Below, one piece after another: positions 1-8,400 of a stretch of 64,000 nucleotides of DNA (within the stretch, counting starts at the first letter, position 1; each line of letters begins with the position of its first letter). A program made the translations under genes and the position numbers. Source of the DNA: Kiloniella laminariae. Lineage in GTDB: Bacteria > Pseudomonadota > Alphaproteobacteria > Kiloniellales > Kiloniellaceae. The DNA is taken from the NCBI RefSeq assembly GCF_027214005.1, contig NZ_JAPWGY010000002.1, positions 707,860 through 771,859 on the forward strand, written 5' to 3'. The notes beneath the pieces are model-generated. The model worked only from the letters and a program-made list of their open reading frames with translations, ran no database searches and was not told where the DNA came from.

Positions 1-311
1 CCCGGCACAACCTGCATTTCTTCGGCAGGTAACTGTTTGGCAAAGGTTGCCCCGACGCCAAAACACATAGGATCACCCGTTGCCAGAACACAGATTTTCT
101 CACCACGACGGGCAAGTACAGTTTTAATCATCGCCGAAAAGGGAGAACCCCAGACAAGCTGCTCCCGGGGATCTTCGCCAAGCATGGCAAGATGACGTTC
201 TCCGCCGACAACAACCTCAGCCTGATTCAGTAGACTGCGGGCAACGGGTGTCAGGCTATCAAGCCCCTCTTCCCCGATCCCCAGTATTGTCAACCAGGCC
301 GCCTGCGTCAT
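1..311 (-). CDS. cobL: Precorrin-6Y C5,15-methyltransferase (CobL), N-terminal part only
   Basis: About 103 N-terminal residues are visible before the window edge cuts the gene. The protein begins MTQAAWLTILGIGEEGLD and contains GGERHL and later ATGDPMCFGVG. This is the tetrapyrrole methylase pattern of the CbiE-like N-terminal domain. In the aerobic B12 pathway CobL methylates precorrin-6B at C5 and C15 and decarboxylates it, giving precorrin-8x, the substrate of the gene just upstream. The ATG (309-311) overlaps the cobH stop codon in an ATGA arrangement, so the two are translationally coupled. The C-terminal CbiT-like domain lies outside the window, so a stand-alone CbiE cannot be excluded. 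Confidence 0.85.
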   Translation of the reverse strand, partial: MTQAAWLTILGIGEEGLDSLTPVARSLLNQAEVVVGGERHLAMLGEDPREQLVWGSPFSAMIKTVLARRGEKICVLATGDPMCFGVGATFAKQLPAEEMQVVP

Positions 312-943
312 TGGTTATCCTTTGCCACCGCATTCAGCGCAGCCGAGGCAATGGCACTGCCGCCCCGCCGTCCGCGCAATGTCATGTAGGGTACCCCGAT
401 ATTTGCTTCGATCAAGGCTTCCTTTGATTCCGCGGCACCAACAAAACCGACAGGAAATCCGAGGATCAGCGATGGTTTGGGCGCGCCGTCGTGTAAAATT
501 TCCAGCAGATGAAACAGCGCCGTCGGGGCATTGCCAATTACAACGACAGCACCTTCAAGATGTTCCCGCCACAGCTCGACAGCTGCAGCAGAGCGGGTGT
601 TGCCGATCTCCAGCGCCAGATCCGGCACCCGTTCATCCGTCAAAGGACAAAGCACCGCATTATCTGCAGGCAGGCGATTGCGGATAATGCCGTCCATCGC
701 CATGCGACAATCGGCAATGATCGGTGCACCAGCTTTCAGGGCTGCGCGGCCTTTGGCAGCCGCATCATTGGTCCAGGCCAATTCATCCAAGACCTCAGGC
801 ATCCCGCAGGCATGAATAATTCGGATGGCAACATCTGCAATATCAGCAGGCAGTGCACTCAGATCAGCCGCCGCCTGAATTTGGGCAAACGACTGGCGGT
901 AGATCTCTTGCGGATCACGAATATAGTCATAGGTAACAGACAT
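308..943 (-). CDS. cobH: Precorrin-8X methylmutase
   Basis: CobH moves the C11 methyl group of precorrin-8x to C12, giving hydrogenobyrinate. The 211-residue product begins MSVTYDYIRDPQEIYRQSF and ends with the conserved segment GVPYMTLRGRRGGSAIASAALNA. It also has the family core FPVGFVGAAESKEAL, with length normal for CobH/CbiC. I chose the ATG at 943, not the longer reading from 982, because GAGGGGGAAG lies just upstream of it and family similarity begins there. The gene follows cbiX by 22 nt and overlaps cobL by four, so cbiX-cobH-cobL is one transcription unit on the minus strand. Confidence 0.93.
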   Translation of the reverse strand: MSVTYDYIRDPQEIYRQSFAQIQAAADLSALPADIADVAIRIIHACGMPEVLDELAWTNDAAAKGRAALKAGAPIIADCRMAMDGIIRNRLPADNAVLCPLTDERVPDLALEIGNTRSAAAVELWREHLEGAVVVIGNAPTALFHLLEILHDGAPKPSLILGFPVGFVGAAESKEALIEANIGVPYMTLRGRRGGSAIASAALNAVAKDNQ

Positions 944-965
944 ACAGCTTCCCCCTCGCCCCTGA

Positions 966-2108
966 CTAGACGCCCTTGGCACCCTTTTTCATCGTTACTG
1001 GCCCCAGCGGATGATCTGCATGGGGATAGGGATGATGGTGGTGATCATGCCCGTGAGCATGCCCATGTGCATGGTCGTGCCCATGACTGTGATCGTGGCT
1101 GTGATCATGACTGTGACCATGTGAATGAGCATGTTCATGGTCGTGATCATGAGAGTGCGCGTGATCATGTGAATGATCGTGACTGTGATCATGACCATCT
1201 GCTGCGGCTGGTCCCGTCCCGATCCCTTCCACATGGTGGTGGTGGCTTTCCTGCGGCAGGCCGATTTCAGCTTCAAAGCCCAGAACCTGCTCGCGATATT
1301 TGCAGAGCTTGCAGTTCATCAGGTTCGCACCGTCGAGAATTTCCTGAACCCGGTCGGCAAAGGCATCCAGAACCTTGGGGTGATCAGACAGATAAGGCGC
1401 CTTGATAAACTCGATATCCGGATGGCGTTCCGCAACCACATCCGTGTAGTCATAAATCCGTTTGACCAGTATCCCGGTAAAAAGGAAATACGGAAAAACA
1501 ATGATGCGTTTGTACCCGAGCTTCGTTGCATGTTCCAGACCGGGCTCGACCAACGGGAAGGTCACACCGGAATAACAGACTTCACCCCAGCCGAAACCAA
1601 AACCTTCCCACAACAGGCGCATGACCTTGTTCACATTGGAATTGGCATCTGGATCAGATGCACCGCGCCCGACCACCATCAGCATGGTTTCATGGATCGG
1701 CACCTCACCCTTTTCCTGATTCGCCGCGTCAACAGCTTCCTGGATACGTGCACCCGCTGCTGCGATCAGTTTGGTATCAATGCCGAGCTCGCGCCCGTAT
1801 TCGATTTTCATTGCCGGATGCTGGGCTTCATAGGTCCGCAAGACCGAAGGAATATCATTTTTTGCATGACCGGCAGCAAAAAGCATACCCGGAATTGCCA
1901 GGACCAGATCGTGTCCGGCTTCGCGCAGATTATCCAGACCGGTGCGGATAATCGGTGTTGCGAACTCAAGAAAGCCACTATCAACCACATACTGGGGCAG
2001 ACGCTCACGGATGCCACGGGCAACAGACTCGAACTCACGCACAGCGCCTTCATCACGGCTGCCATGCCCACAGACCATCACGCCAATCTTGGTTCCGTTC
2101 TCTGCCAT
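966..2108 (-). CDS. cbiX: CbiX-type sirohydrochlorin cobaltochelatase with His-rich tail
   Basis: The 380-residue protein has two chelatase domains. The N-terminal active-site histidine is in VCGHGSRDEG (His15) and a second metal-site His is in AAGHAKNDIP (His81). Residues 264-269 (MNCKLC) form the MxCxxC motif that binds an Fe-S cluster in long CbiX proteins. Residues about 305-366 are almost entirely His-Asp/Ser/Gly/Ala repeats, a metal-storage or metallochaperone tail. CbiX inserts cobalt into sirohydrochlorin, which belongs to the early-cobalt route, yet this cluster has CobN, the late-cobalt enzyme, so its true substrate here is uncertain. The start at 2108 is chosen because GGAAGAGATGAG precedes it; a reading from 2219 adds a non-conserved leader. 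The gene is divergent from cbiB. Confidence 0.85.
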   Translation of the reverse strand: MAENGTKIGVMVCGHGSRDEGAVREFESVARGIRERLPQYVVDSGFLEFATPIIRTGLDNLREAGHDLVLAIPGMLFAAGHAKNDIPSVLRTYEAQHPAMKIEYGRELGIDTKLIAAAGARIQEAVDAANQEKGEVPIHETMLMVVGRGASDPDANSNVNKVMRLLWEGFGFGWGEVCYSGVTFPLVEPGLEHATKLGYKRIIVFPYFLFTGILVKRIYDYTDVVAERHPDIEFIKAPYLSDHPKVLDAFADRVQEILDGANLMNCKLCKYREQVLGFEAEIGLPQESHHHHVEGIGTGPAAADGHDHSHDHSHDHAHSHDHDHEHAHSHGHSHDHSHDHSHGHDHAHGHAHGHDHHHHPYPHADHPLGPVTMKKGAKGV

Positions 2109-2222
2109 TTTCTCATCTCTTCCTATCTGACGGTGACATCTACGGCCACCTCGTACAGTATTTTTATCTATCCACGCACACGAGTACTTGACCTGGAACA
2201 ACAGCGCTAACATTGTCACGCC

Positions 2223-3221
2223 ATGTTATTGTCCTATTTGCTCCAAGAGCCGCTTTTTTTACCCGTCCTAACCCTGATAGCCGCCATTGTGATCGATGCG
2301 GCAGTCGGTGATCCGGCACGTCTTTACAAGATCGTTCCCCATCCCGTCGTTCTTATCGGCAAAGCCATAGAATTTATGGAAAGCTGGCTCAACCAGCCAA
2401 AAAAATCTCGCTTCGCCAGAATAATCCTCGGAACGGTACTGGCCCTTACAATTATCACGGCCAGCACTGCTGTCGGTCTTATACTCTCATACCTTCTAGG
2501 GCAAGTCCCCCATGGCTGGATTATCGAATCGCTTCTTGCCTCCAGCCTGATTGCCTATCGCGGGCTGGGCAAGGCGGTACAGCATGTTGCAACAGAACTT
2601 GCTCTCGGCCTGAAACCGGGGCGTCTGGCCATCCGGCATCTCGTCGGGCGCGACCCGGACAGCCTCAACGAAGCCGGGATCAGCCGCGCCGCCATAGAAA
2701 GCATGGCCGAGAATTTTTCCGACGGCGTTGTTGCCCCGGTCTTCTGGTTTGCGCTCTTTGGCCTGCCCGGCATCTGCGCTTACAAGGCGGTCAACACCCT
2801 CGACAGTATGATCGGTCACAAGAACGAGCGTTACGAAGCTTTTGGCAAGTTTGCTGCCCGGCTTGACGATGTTGTGAACCTGATCCCGGCCCGCCTCGCC
2901 GGACTGTTTTTTGTCCTAGCCGCCTTGCTTGTGCCCGGCGCGTCTGCCCGACGCGGCCTGAAGATCATGTTTCGCGACGCCGGACTGCATCGCTCGCCCA
3001 ACGCCGGTTGGCAGGAGGCCGCGGTGGCCGGGGCACTCGGTTTTGCCCTGGCAGGTCCACGAACCTATCCCGGTTATGTTGTCAATGACCCCTTTATGGG
3101 GGACGGCGGGCGCAAGGATCTCGATGCCCCGGATATCCGTCAGGCCCTCAAGCTTTACCTCGGTGCAGGGTTCTGGATGCTGACCACTGTTGCCGCCTTG
3201 CTGCTGCCTGCCTTGCTGTGA
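2223..3221 (+). CDS. cbiB: Adenosylcobinamide-phosphate synthase (CbiB/CobD)
   Basis: This integral membrane enzyme attaches the aminopropanol arm to adenosylcobyric acid. The 332-residue product shows the family blocks IDAAVGDPARL near the N-terminus, HPVVLIGKAIEF, AIESMAENFSDGVVAPVFWF and KAVNTLDSMIGHKNERYEAFGKFAARLDD, plus a closing GGRKDLDAPDI segment. Several hydrophobic helices are present (for example residues 16-25 and 55-75). It is the only plus-strand gene in this part of the cob region, diverging from cbiX across 114 bp that must hold both promoters. It ends back to back with the convergent TauE gene: its stop codon is at 3219-3221. Confidence 0.93.
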   Translation: MLLSYLLQEPLFLPVLTLIAAIVIDAAVGDPARLYKIVPHPVVLIGKAIEFMESWLNQPKKSRFARIILGTVLALTIITASTAVGLILSYLLGQVPHGWIIESLLASSLIAYRGLGKAVQHVATELALGLKPGRLAIRHLVGRDPDSLNEAGISRAAIESMAENFSDGVVAPVFWFALFGLPGICAYKAVNTLDSMIGHKNERYEAFGKFAARLDDVVNLIPARLAGLFFVLAALLVPGASARRGLKIMFRDAGLHRSPNAGWQEAAVAGALGFALAGPRTYPGYVVNDPFMGDGGRKDLDAPDIRQALKLYLGAGFWMLTTVAALLLPALL

Positions 3222-3980
3222 TCAAAGCAGGCTTTTTACCAACCCCAGCAACGCCAGAACCATCAACAGGAAAAGCACAAAATAACGATAGTGCAGGGCC
3301 GAGCTGCGTTTGAAGATTTTATGGCCCAACCAGATCCCCAAAAGGACCGGCAGCACCAGCACCGCGGTTCTGGCAAGGGTCACCAGGTCCAGCAATCCGG
3401 CTAAGATCAGCGCCCCTGTGCCATAAGCATCCAGAAGCAGGAAATAGAGATTGAGCGTCGCCCGCACCGCTTCGGCAGGCAGGGCCGCCGCCATCATATA
3501 GATCGCCACGGGCAGACCACCGATTGACGCTGCTCCGTTGGCCAGACCGGAAAGCAGGCCAACGGAAAAATTCCGCCCCCCGGTTTCGCGCAGGACAATT
3601 GATCGACCAAAGAACAGCAGCAGGCTCGCGAGCAGAACACTCAGGGAAATTGCAATCCGCAAGGGATCCGGTGCAATAAACTTGAGAATCAGAACCCCAA
3701 CCGGCACCCCAACGGCAGCACCGACCAACAGCAGACGCAACAGCGACCAGTGAATCGCGCTCCAGGTCATGCGTGCCATCACCAGACTGGAAATCATCTC
3801 CAGCAACAATGCAATCGGCACCACCTCTGCCGGAAGCAGGATCAGGGTCAGGGAGGTCACGATCAGGGCAGAAAGGCCAAAGCCGGAAAATCCCCGACAC
3901 AGCCCTGCCACAAGGCCACAAGCCAGCACCATCCAGAATTCCGGCAGCTGGAATTCTGTCCAGGTCAACAACTGTTCCAT
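3222..3980 (-). CDS. TauE/SafE family permease (sulfite exporter-like)
   Basis: A 252-residue polytopic membrane protein with about seven hydrophobic segments and the family signature GLCRGFSGFGLSALIVTSL near the N-terminus, mirrored by GLLSGLANGAASIGGLPVAIYMM in the second half. TauE/SafE proteins export sulfite, sulfoacetate and other organic anions, and many are uncharacterised. Its position inside a B12 cluster raises the possibility of cobalt or corrinoid-related transport, but nothing in the sequence (no His-rich loop) directly shows metal handling. It lies 57 nt downstream of the flavin reductase on the same strand, so the two are probably co-transcribed. It is not closely similar to the second TauE protein at 19.6 kb. 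Confidence 0.8.
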   Translation of the reverse strand: MEQLLTWTEFQLPEFWMVLACGLVAGLCRGFSGFGLSALIVTSLTLILLPAEVVPIALLLEMISSLVMARMTWSAIHWSLLRLLLVGAAVGVPVGVLILKFIAPDPLRIAISLSVLLASLLLFFGRSIVLRETGGRNFSVGLLSGLANGAASIGGLPVAIYMMAAALPAEAVRATLNLYFLLLDAYGTGALILAGLLDLVTLARTAVLVLPVLLGIWLGHKIFKRSSALHYRYFVLFLLMVLALLGLVKSLL

Positions 3981-4037
3981 TTCATTCCCCCCGGGATCGT
4001 CCGCGACTCGCTCGCAGGATTGATCAGTCTAGAGAGG

Positions 4038-4661
4038 TTACCCGGCTTTTGGTCGTACCAGTTGGAAAACTTCGTTGATGACAGCGTAGTCCTGGTAACC
4101 CAGGCGGGCCAGCGGACGCATCTTGGTCGCATCAACCAGACCGTCGGTCAGACAGGATTCGTCAATATGGATGCCGACAACTTCGCCCAGAACCATCGTC
4201 GAATGCTGACCAGCGGCATTGGCTGGCAGGTCCAGCGACTTGAACAACCGGCATTCAAAATGTACCGGCGCCCCCTTGACCCGTGGCGGTGTCACCAGTT
4301 TCGACGGCAATTTTTCCAGACCCGCCGCCTCGAATTCGTCCTGATCAAAAGGTACTGGCTTTGAGCTTTCGTTCATGGCAGTGCGCTGTTCCCACGACAC
4401 CAGATTAAACACGAACTCTCCGGTCTCGAGGATATTACGCAAGCTGTCCTTGATCCCCTCTTCGCGGCCATCAGGGGAAAAACCCACCCCGATAATTGGC
4501 GGCTCGTCGGAAAAGGCATTAAAATAACTGAAAGGCGCAAGGTTACAGACCCCCGCTGCGGACTGGCTGGAGATCCAGGCAATCGGGCGCGGCAGAACAC
4601 AGCCTTTGAAAGGGTTATGCGGCAATCCCTGTTCCAGATGGTGCCCCGGCTCAAAAAACAT
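4038..4661 (-). CDS. Flavin reductase-like protein; CobR candidate
   Basis: A 207-residue protein of the flavin reductase-like (split-barrel FMN-binding) family. It shows PHNPFKGCVLPRPIAWISS near the N-terminus, NLAPFSYFNAFSDEPPIIGVGFS (the flavin-binding core) and NETGEF-type residues further on (ILETGEFVFNLVS). Such proteins bind FMN and use NAD(P)H. One relative, CobR, reduces cob(II)yrinic acid a,c-diamide to Co(I) before adenosylation by CobO. Lying immediately downstream of cobO makes that role plausible, but family members of this exact layout are common outside B12 clusters. A strong terminator (4729-4750) separates it from cobO, so it probably has its own promoter. Confidence 0.75.
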   Translation of the reverse strand: MFFEPGHHLEQGLPHNPFKGCVLPRPIAWISSQSAAGVCNLAPFSYFNAFSDEPPIIGVGFSPDGREEGIKDSLRNILETGEFVFNLVSWEQRTAMNESSKPVPFDQDEFEAAGLEKLPSKLVTPPRVKGAPVHFECRLFKSLDLPANAAGQHSTMVLGEVVGIHIDESCLTDGLVDATKMRPLARLGYQDYAVINEVFQLVRPKAG

Positions 4662-4728
4662 TCTCTACTCCTGAAAACAAACCTGACTTGATTTGATCAG
4701 GAGCCTAGACATCTTTACGGCAAAGAAA

Positions 4729-4750
4729 AAGGGCGGAAAAATCCGCCCTT
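4729..4750 (-). terminator. Rho-independent terminator after cobO
   Basis: The arms AAGGGCGGA (4729-4737) and TCCGCCCTT (4742-4750) form a 9-bp stem with a four-base loop. Read on the minus strand, the stem is followed by TTTTTC. It lies 22 nt past the cobO stop and before the flavin reductase start, so it ends the cobU-cobW-cobN-cobO transcript. Confidence 0.85.
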
Positions 4751-4772
4751 CTCGCAGCAGCTTTATCGCAGA

Positions 4773-5432
4773 TCAGAATTCGATGCCACGCTGGGCCTTG
4801 ATGTTCTGATCGCGGAAGGGGTGTTTCACCAGGGTCATCTCGGTCACCAGATCGGCAATCTCGATCATTTCATCCTTGGCGTTGCGCCCGGTGATCACGA
4901 TGTGCAGGTCTTCCGGCTTGTCCTCAAGGAAATCAATCACCTCTTCCAGCACCAGATGGTCATAGCGTAGGGTGATGTTCAGCTCGTCCAGAATGATCAT
5001 GTTGTACTTCGGGTTTTCTCCCCGACAGGCTTCGATCATTTCCTTGGACTTTTCCCAGGCCTTCTCGGCGGCGGCGATATCCCGCGCCCGATCCTGCGTA
5101 TCCCAAGTAAAACCTTCGCCCAGAGCATACATCTCGACCTGATCGGGGAATTTTTCCAGCACGTATTTTTCGCCGGTTTCCCACTTGCCTTTGACGAACT
5201 GGACAACCCCGATTTTCATGCCGTTGCCCACGGCACGGGTCGCCAGACCAAAAGCAGCGGTGGACTTGCCCTTGCCCTTGCCGGTATGAACGATGATCAG
5301 GCCTTTCTCATTAACCTTGCTCGAGAGCATCTTGTCTCTGGCGGCCTTGCGCTTCCGCGATTTTTCATTTGCACGCTCAAAAGCAGCCTGATCCAGGGTG
5401 CTCTCGTCCTGCTGGTTTTCTGCCTCGGACAT
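4773..5432 (-). CDS. cobO: Cob(I)yrinic acid a,c-diamide adenosyltransferase
   Basis: CobO transfers the adenosyl group of ATP to the Co(I) corrinoid, making the organometallic bond. The 219-residue product has a Walker A loop GKGKGKST at residues 51-58, VQFVKGKWETGE after it, and the Walker B-like IILDELNITLRY, all diagnostic of the BtuR/CobO/CobP P-loop family. The C-terminus HPFRDQNIKAQRGIEF is also typical. The charged N-terminal 35 residues are a normal extension in alphaproteobacterial CobO. It follows cobN by 36 nt and is the last gene before the terminator at 4729-4750. Confidence 0.95.
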   Translation of the reverse strand: MSEAENQQDESTLDQAAFERANEKSRKRKAARDKMLSSKVNEKGLIIVHTGKGKGKSTAAFGLATRAVGNGMKIGVVQFVKGKWETGEKYVLEKFPDQVEMYALGEGFTWDTQDRARDIAAAEKAWEKSKEMIEACRGENPKYNMIILDELNITLRYDHLVLEEVIDFLEDKPEDLHIVITGRNAKDEMIEIADLVTEMTLVKHPFRDQNIKAQRGIEF

Positions 5433-5468
5433 TCTGTTTCTCCCAATCCTGTTTATTTCTGTCTTAAA

Positions 5469-8400
5469 TTAACGCGCAGCAAGCTGTTCCAGTAAAGCCC
5501 GCGCCGAATTCGATTTCGCCTTCCACAGGTTCCTGTCCTGCGCCTCGATCAGACGTTCCGCCATTTCCTTCAGGGCCGCGGCATTGTTCTGTTCCAGAAA
5601 CTCGCGCACGGTGCCATCCATCAGATAAGCATCAAACACGGCATCAAAGTGATGATCCTCAACTACTTTCGCCGTGGCGGCAAAGGCAAAAAGGTAATCA
5701 ACGGTCGCCGCCATCTCGAAGGCCCCCTTGTAACCGTGGCGCATCACGCCCTCGATCCACTTGGGATTGACCACACGGGCGCGGACCACCCGGGCGATCT
5801 CTTCCTGCAGGGTCCTGATCTGGGGACTTTCCGGCCTGGAATGGTCATTGTGATAGACCACAGGCTGCGCCCCGGACAGATGGCGGATCGCCGCGGTCAC
5901 CCCGCCTTCAAACTGATAGTAATCATCTGAATCCAGCAGGTCGTGTTCGCGGTTATCCTGATTGTGCACCACCGCCTCGACATCGCGCAGGCGATTTTCA
6001 AACAGGCTGTGTCCGGCTTCTCCATTCCCGCCACTGCCATAGGCATAGCCGCCCCAGGCGACATAGGCCCGGGCCAGATCAGCATCACTTTCCCAGCCGC
6101 GTTCATCAATCAGGGCCTGCAGTCCCGCGCCATAGGCACCGGGCTTGGAGCCAAAAACCCGATAGCCCGATCGTTGTGCTGCAGACTTTTCATCCAGCCC
6201 CCGCGCCATCAGTTCGGCTTTTTCGCTCGATACCCGCGCCGCCAGCGGGTTCATTTTCTCTGGCTCATCCAGCGCTGCGACCGCCCGGGCCGCAGAATCA
6301 AACAGATCAATCTGGGCCGGAAAGGCATCGCGGAAAAACCCGGAAACCCGAAGGGTCACATCCACGCGCGGGCGATCCAGCACCGACAGCGGCAGGATTT
6401 CAAAGCCGATCACCCGACGCGATGTCGGCTCCCACTGCGGCTGCACCCCCATCAGGGCAAGCCCTTGGGCGATATCATCGCCCCCGGTACGCATGTTTGA
6501 TGTGCCCCAGGCTGACAAAACCATACGTTTGGGCCAGCTGCCGTTTTCCTGGCGGTAACGCTCGATCATCAGGTTGGCGGACTTCCAGCCCAGTTGCCAG
6601 GCCGCCGGCGTTGGCACCACCCGGGAATCAACCGAATAGAAATTGCGCCCGGTTGGCAGCACATCCGGTTTGCCGCGTGTCGGGGCACCCGAGGGGCCGG
6701 GCTCGACAAACTGTCCGTTCAACCCGCGCAGGGCACCCTCGATTTCACTGGCCCCACAGGAGCGGACAATCGGGTCGAGATGCGCTTTGATTTTTGCCAC
6801 AACCGCCTTTGTTGCCTGCCAGTCTTCAGGCACGTCAGCAGCGCCAGAGACCAGCTTCACCGCCAGAATTTCCAGACGCTCGACCGTATCTCCCTTGGTT
6901 CGCCAGCTGCCTTCAGCCTGAAGCACCTCCGGTTTCGGCCCCTCCCAGATATCGCCAAAACGACAGTCCAGCGGGTCAAATTCTATCGGAAAGCCCAGAT
7001 CCCTCGCCAGCGCCCGGATCAGGGACGCATCCCCGCCCTTGCCGTCGCCGCGGGGCAAACGGGTCAGCGCCACCAGCAGATCGTGCAGCAAACGCCCGTC
7101 CGGCGACTGTCCAAAGATATGCAGCCCGTCGCGGATCTGCATTTCCTTCAGCTCACAAAGATAGTTATCCAGCTTGGACAGGGCAGCATCTTCATCGTCC
7201 TGTTCGGAAATGCCGCAGTCCTTGTCCAGCCCGATGCGCTGGGTCAGCTTCAGGATCTCGTCCCGCAACAGCTTCAGACGGCGTGGATCAACCCCGGCGG
7301 CTTCATAATATTCATCACAGAGCTGCTCGAGATCCGCCAGCGGTCCATAGGATTCCGCGCGGGCCAGCGGCGGCGTCAGATGGTCGATGATAACCGCCTG
7401 CGCCCGGCGCTTGGCCTGGGTGCCCTCGCCCGGGTCATTGACAATAAAGGGATAGAGATGCGGCATCGCCCCGAAAACAACTTCCGGGAAACATTCCTTC
7501 GACAGCGCCAGCGATTTTCCCGGCAACCACTCCATGTTGCCGTGTTTGCCCATGTGGACAATGGCATGAACCTGTTCCTGCTGGCGCAACCAGGCATAGA
7601 AAGCCAGATAACCATGCGGCGGCACCAGATCCGGCGAGTGATAGGTCTCGACCGGATTGATGTTATACCCGCGGGCAGGCTGTAATCCGACGATAATCTT
7701 GCCACAGTGAAAGGCCGACACCGCAAAGGCCGATTGCTCCGGCATGAAGAACGGATCTTTCTCCGGTCCGCCCCAGCGACTTTCCACGGCCTCGCGCACG
7801 GCTTCCGGCAGGCTCTGCCAAAAGGCCTGATAGGCAGGCAGCGACAGGGTCTCCCGAATGATCCGGCCATCCACCGCCGCGTTGGTCGGTCCTTCGGCCA
7901 TGCGTTCAACCAGCGCGTTTCCATTGGCGGGAATGTCCGTAACGTCATATCCCGCCCCGGCCATTGCCTTGAGCAGCTCAATGGTTCCGGCAGGTGTATC
8001 CAGCCCGACCCCGTTGCCCATGCGCCCGTCCCGGTTGGGATAGTTTGCCATGATCAGGGCCACCCTGCGCCCGGCGGGCTCACAATTGCGCAGCCGCAAC
8101 CAGTTCGCCGCCAGCTCGGCAACAAAGACGATCCGGTCCGGCACTTCCTGATAGCTGACCACGGAACATTCGGTCAGCGCATCAAAACGCGCCTCGGATT
8201 TAAAGGAAACCGCGCGTGAAAGAATACGTCCATCAACTTCGGGAAGCGCCACATTCATGGCAATGTCCCGCGCGGAAAGGCCGCTCAGACCGTCACGCCA
8301 GCCCGCTTCGTTTCCGCCTGAGAAAATCACCTGCAGGATCGGACAGTCAACCACATCAAACGGCGTTTCCTTGCGCTCGGCGCCCGGTGTTGAAATGGCA

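Noticed and set aside
1173-2210. 345-residue plus-strand open frame opposite cbiX
   Set aside because: It is an antisense shadow of cbiX. It has no domain resemblance and no ribosome binding site.
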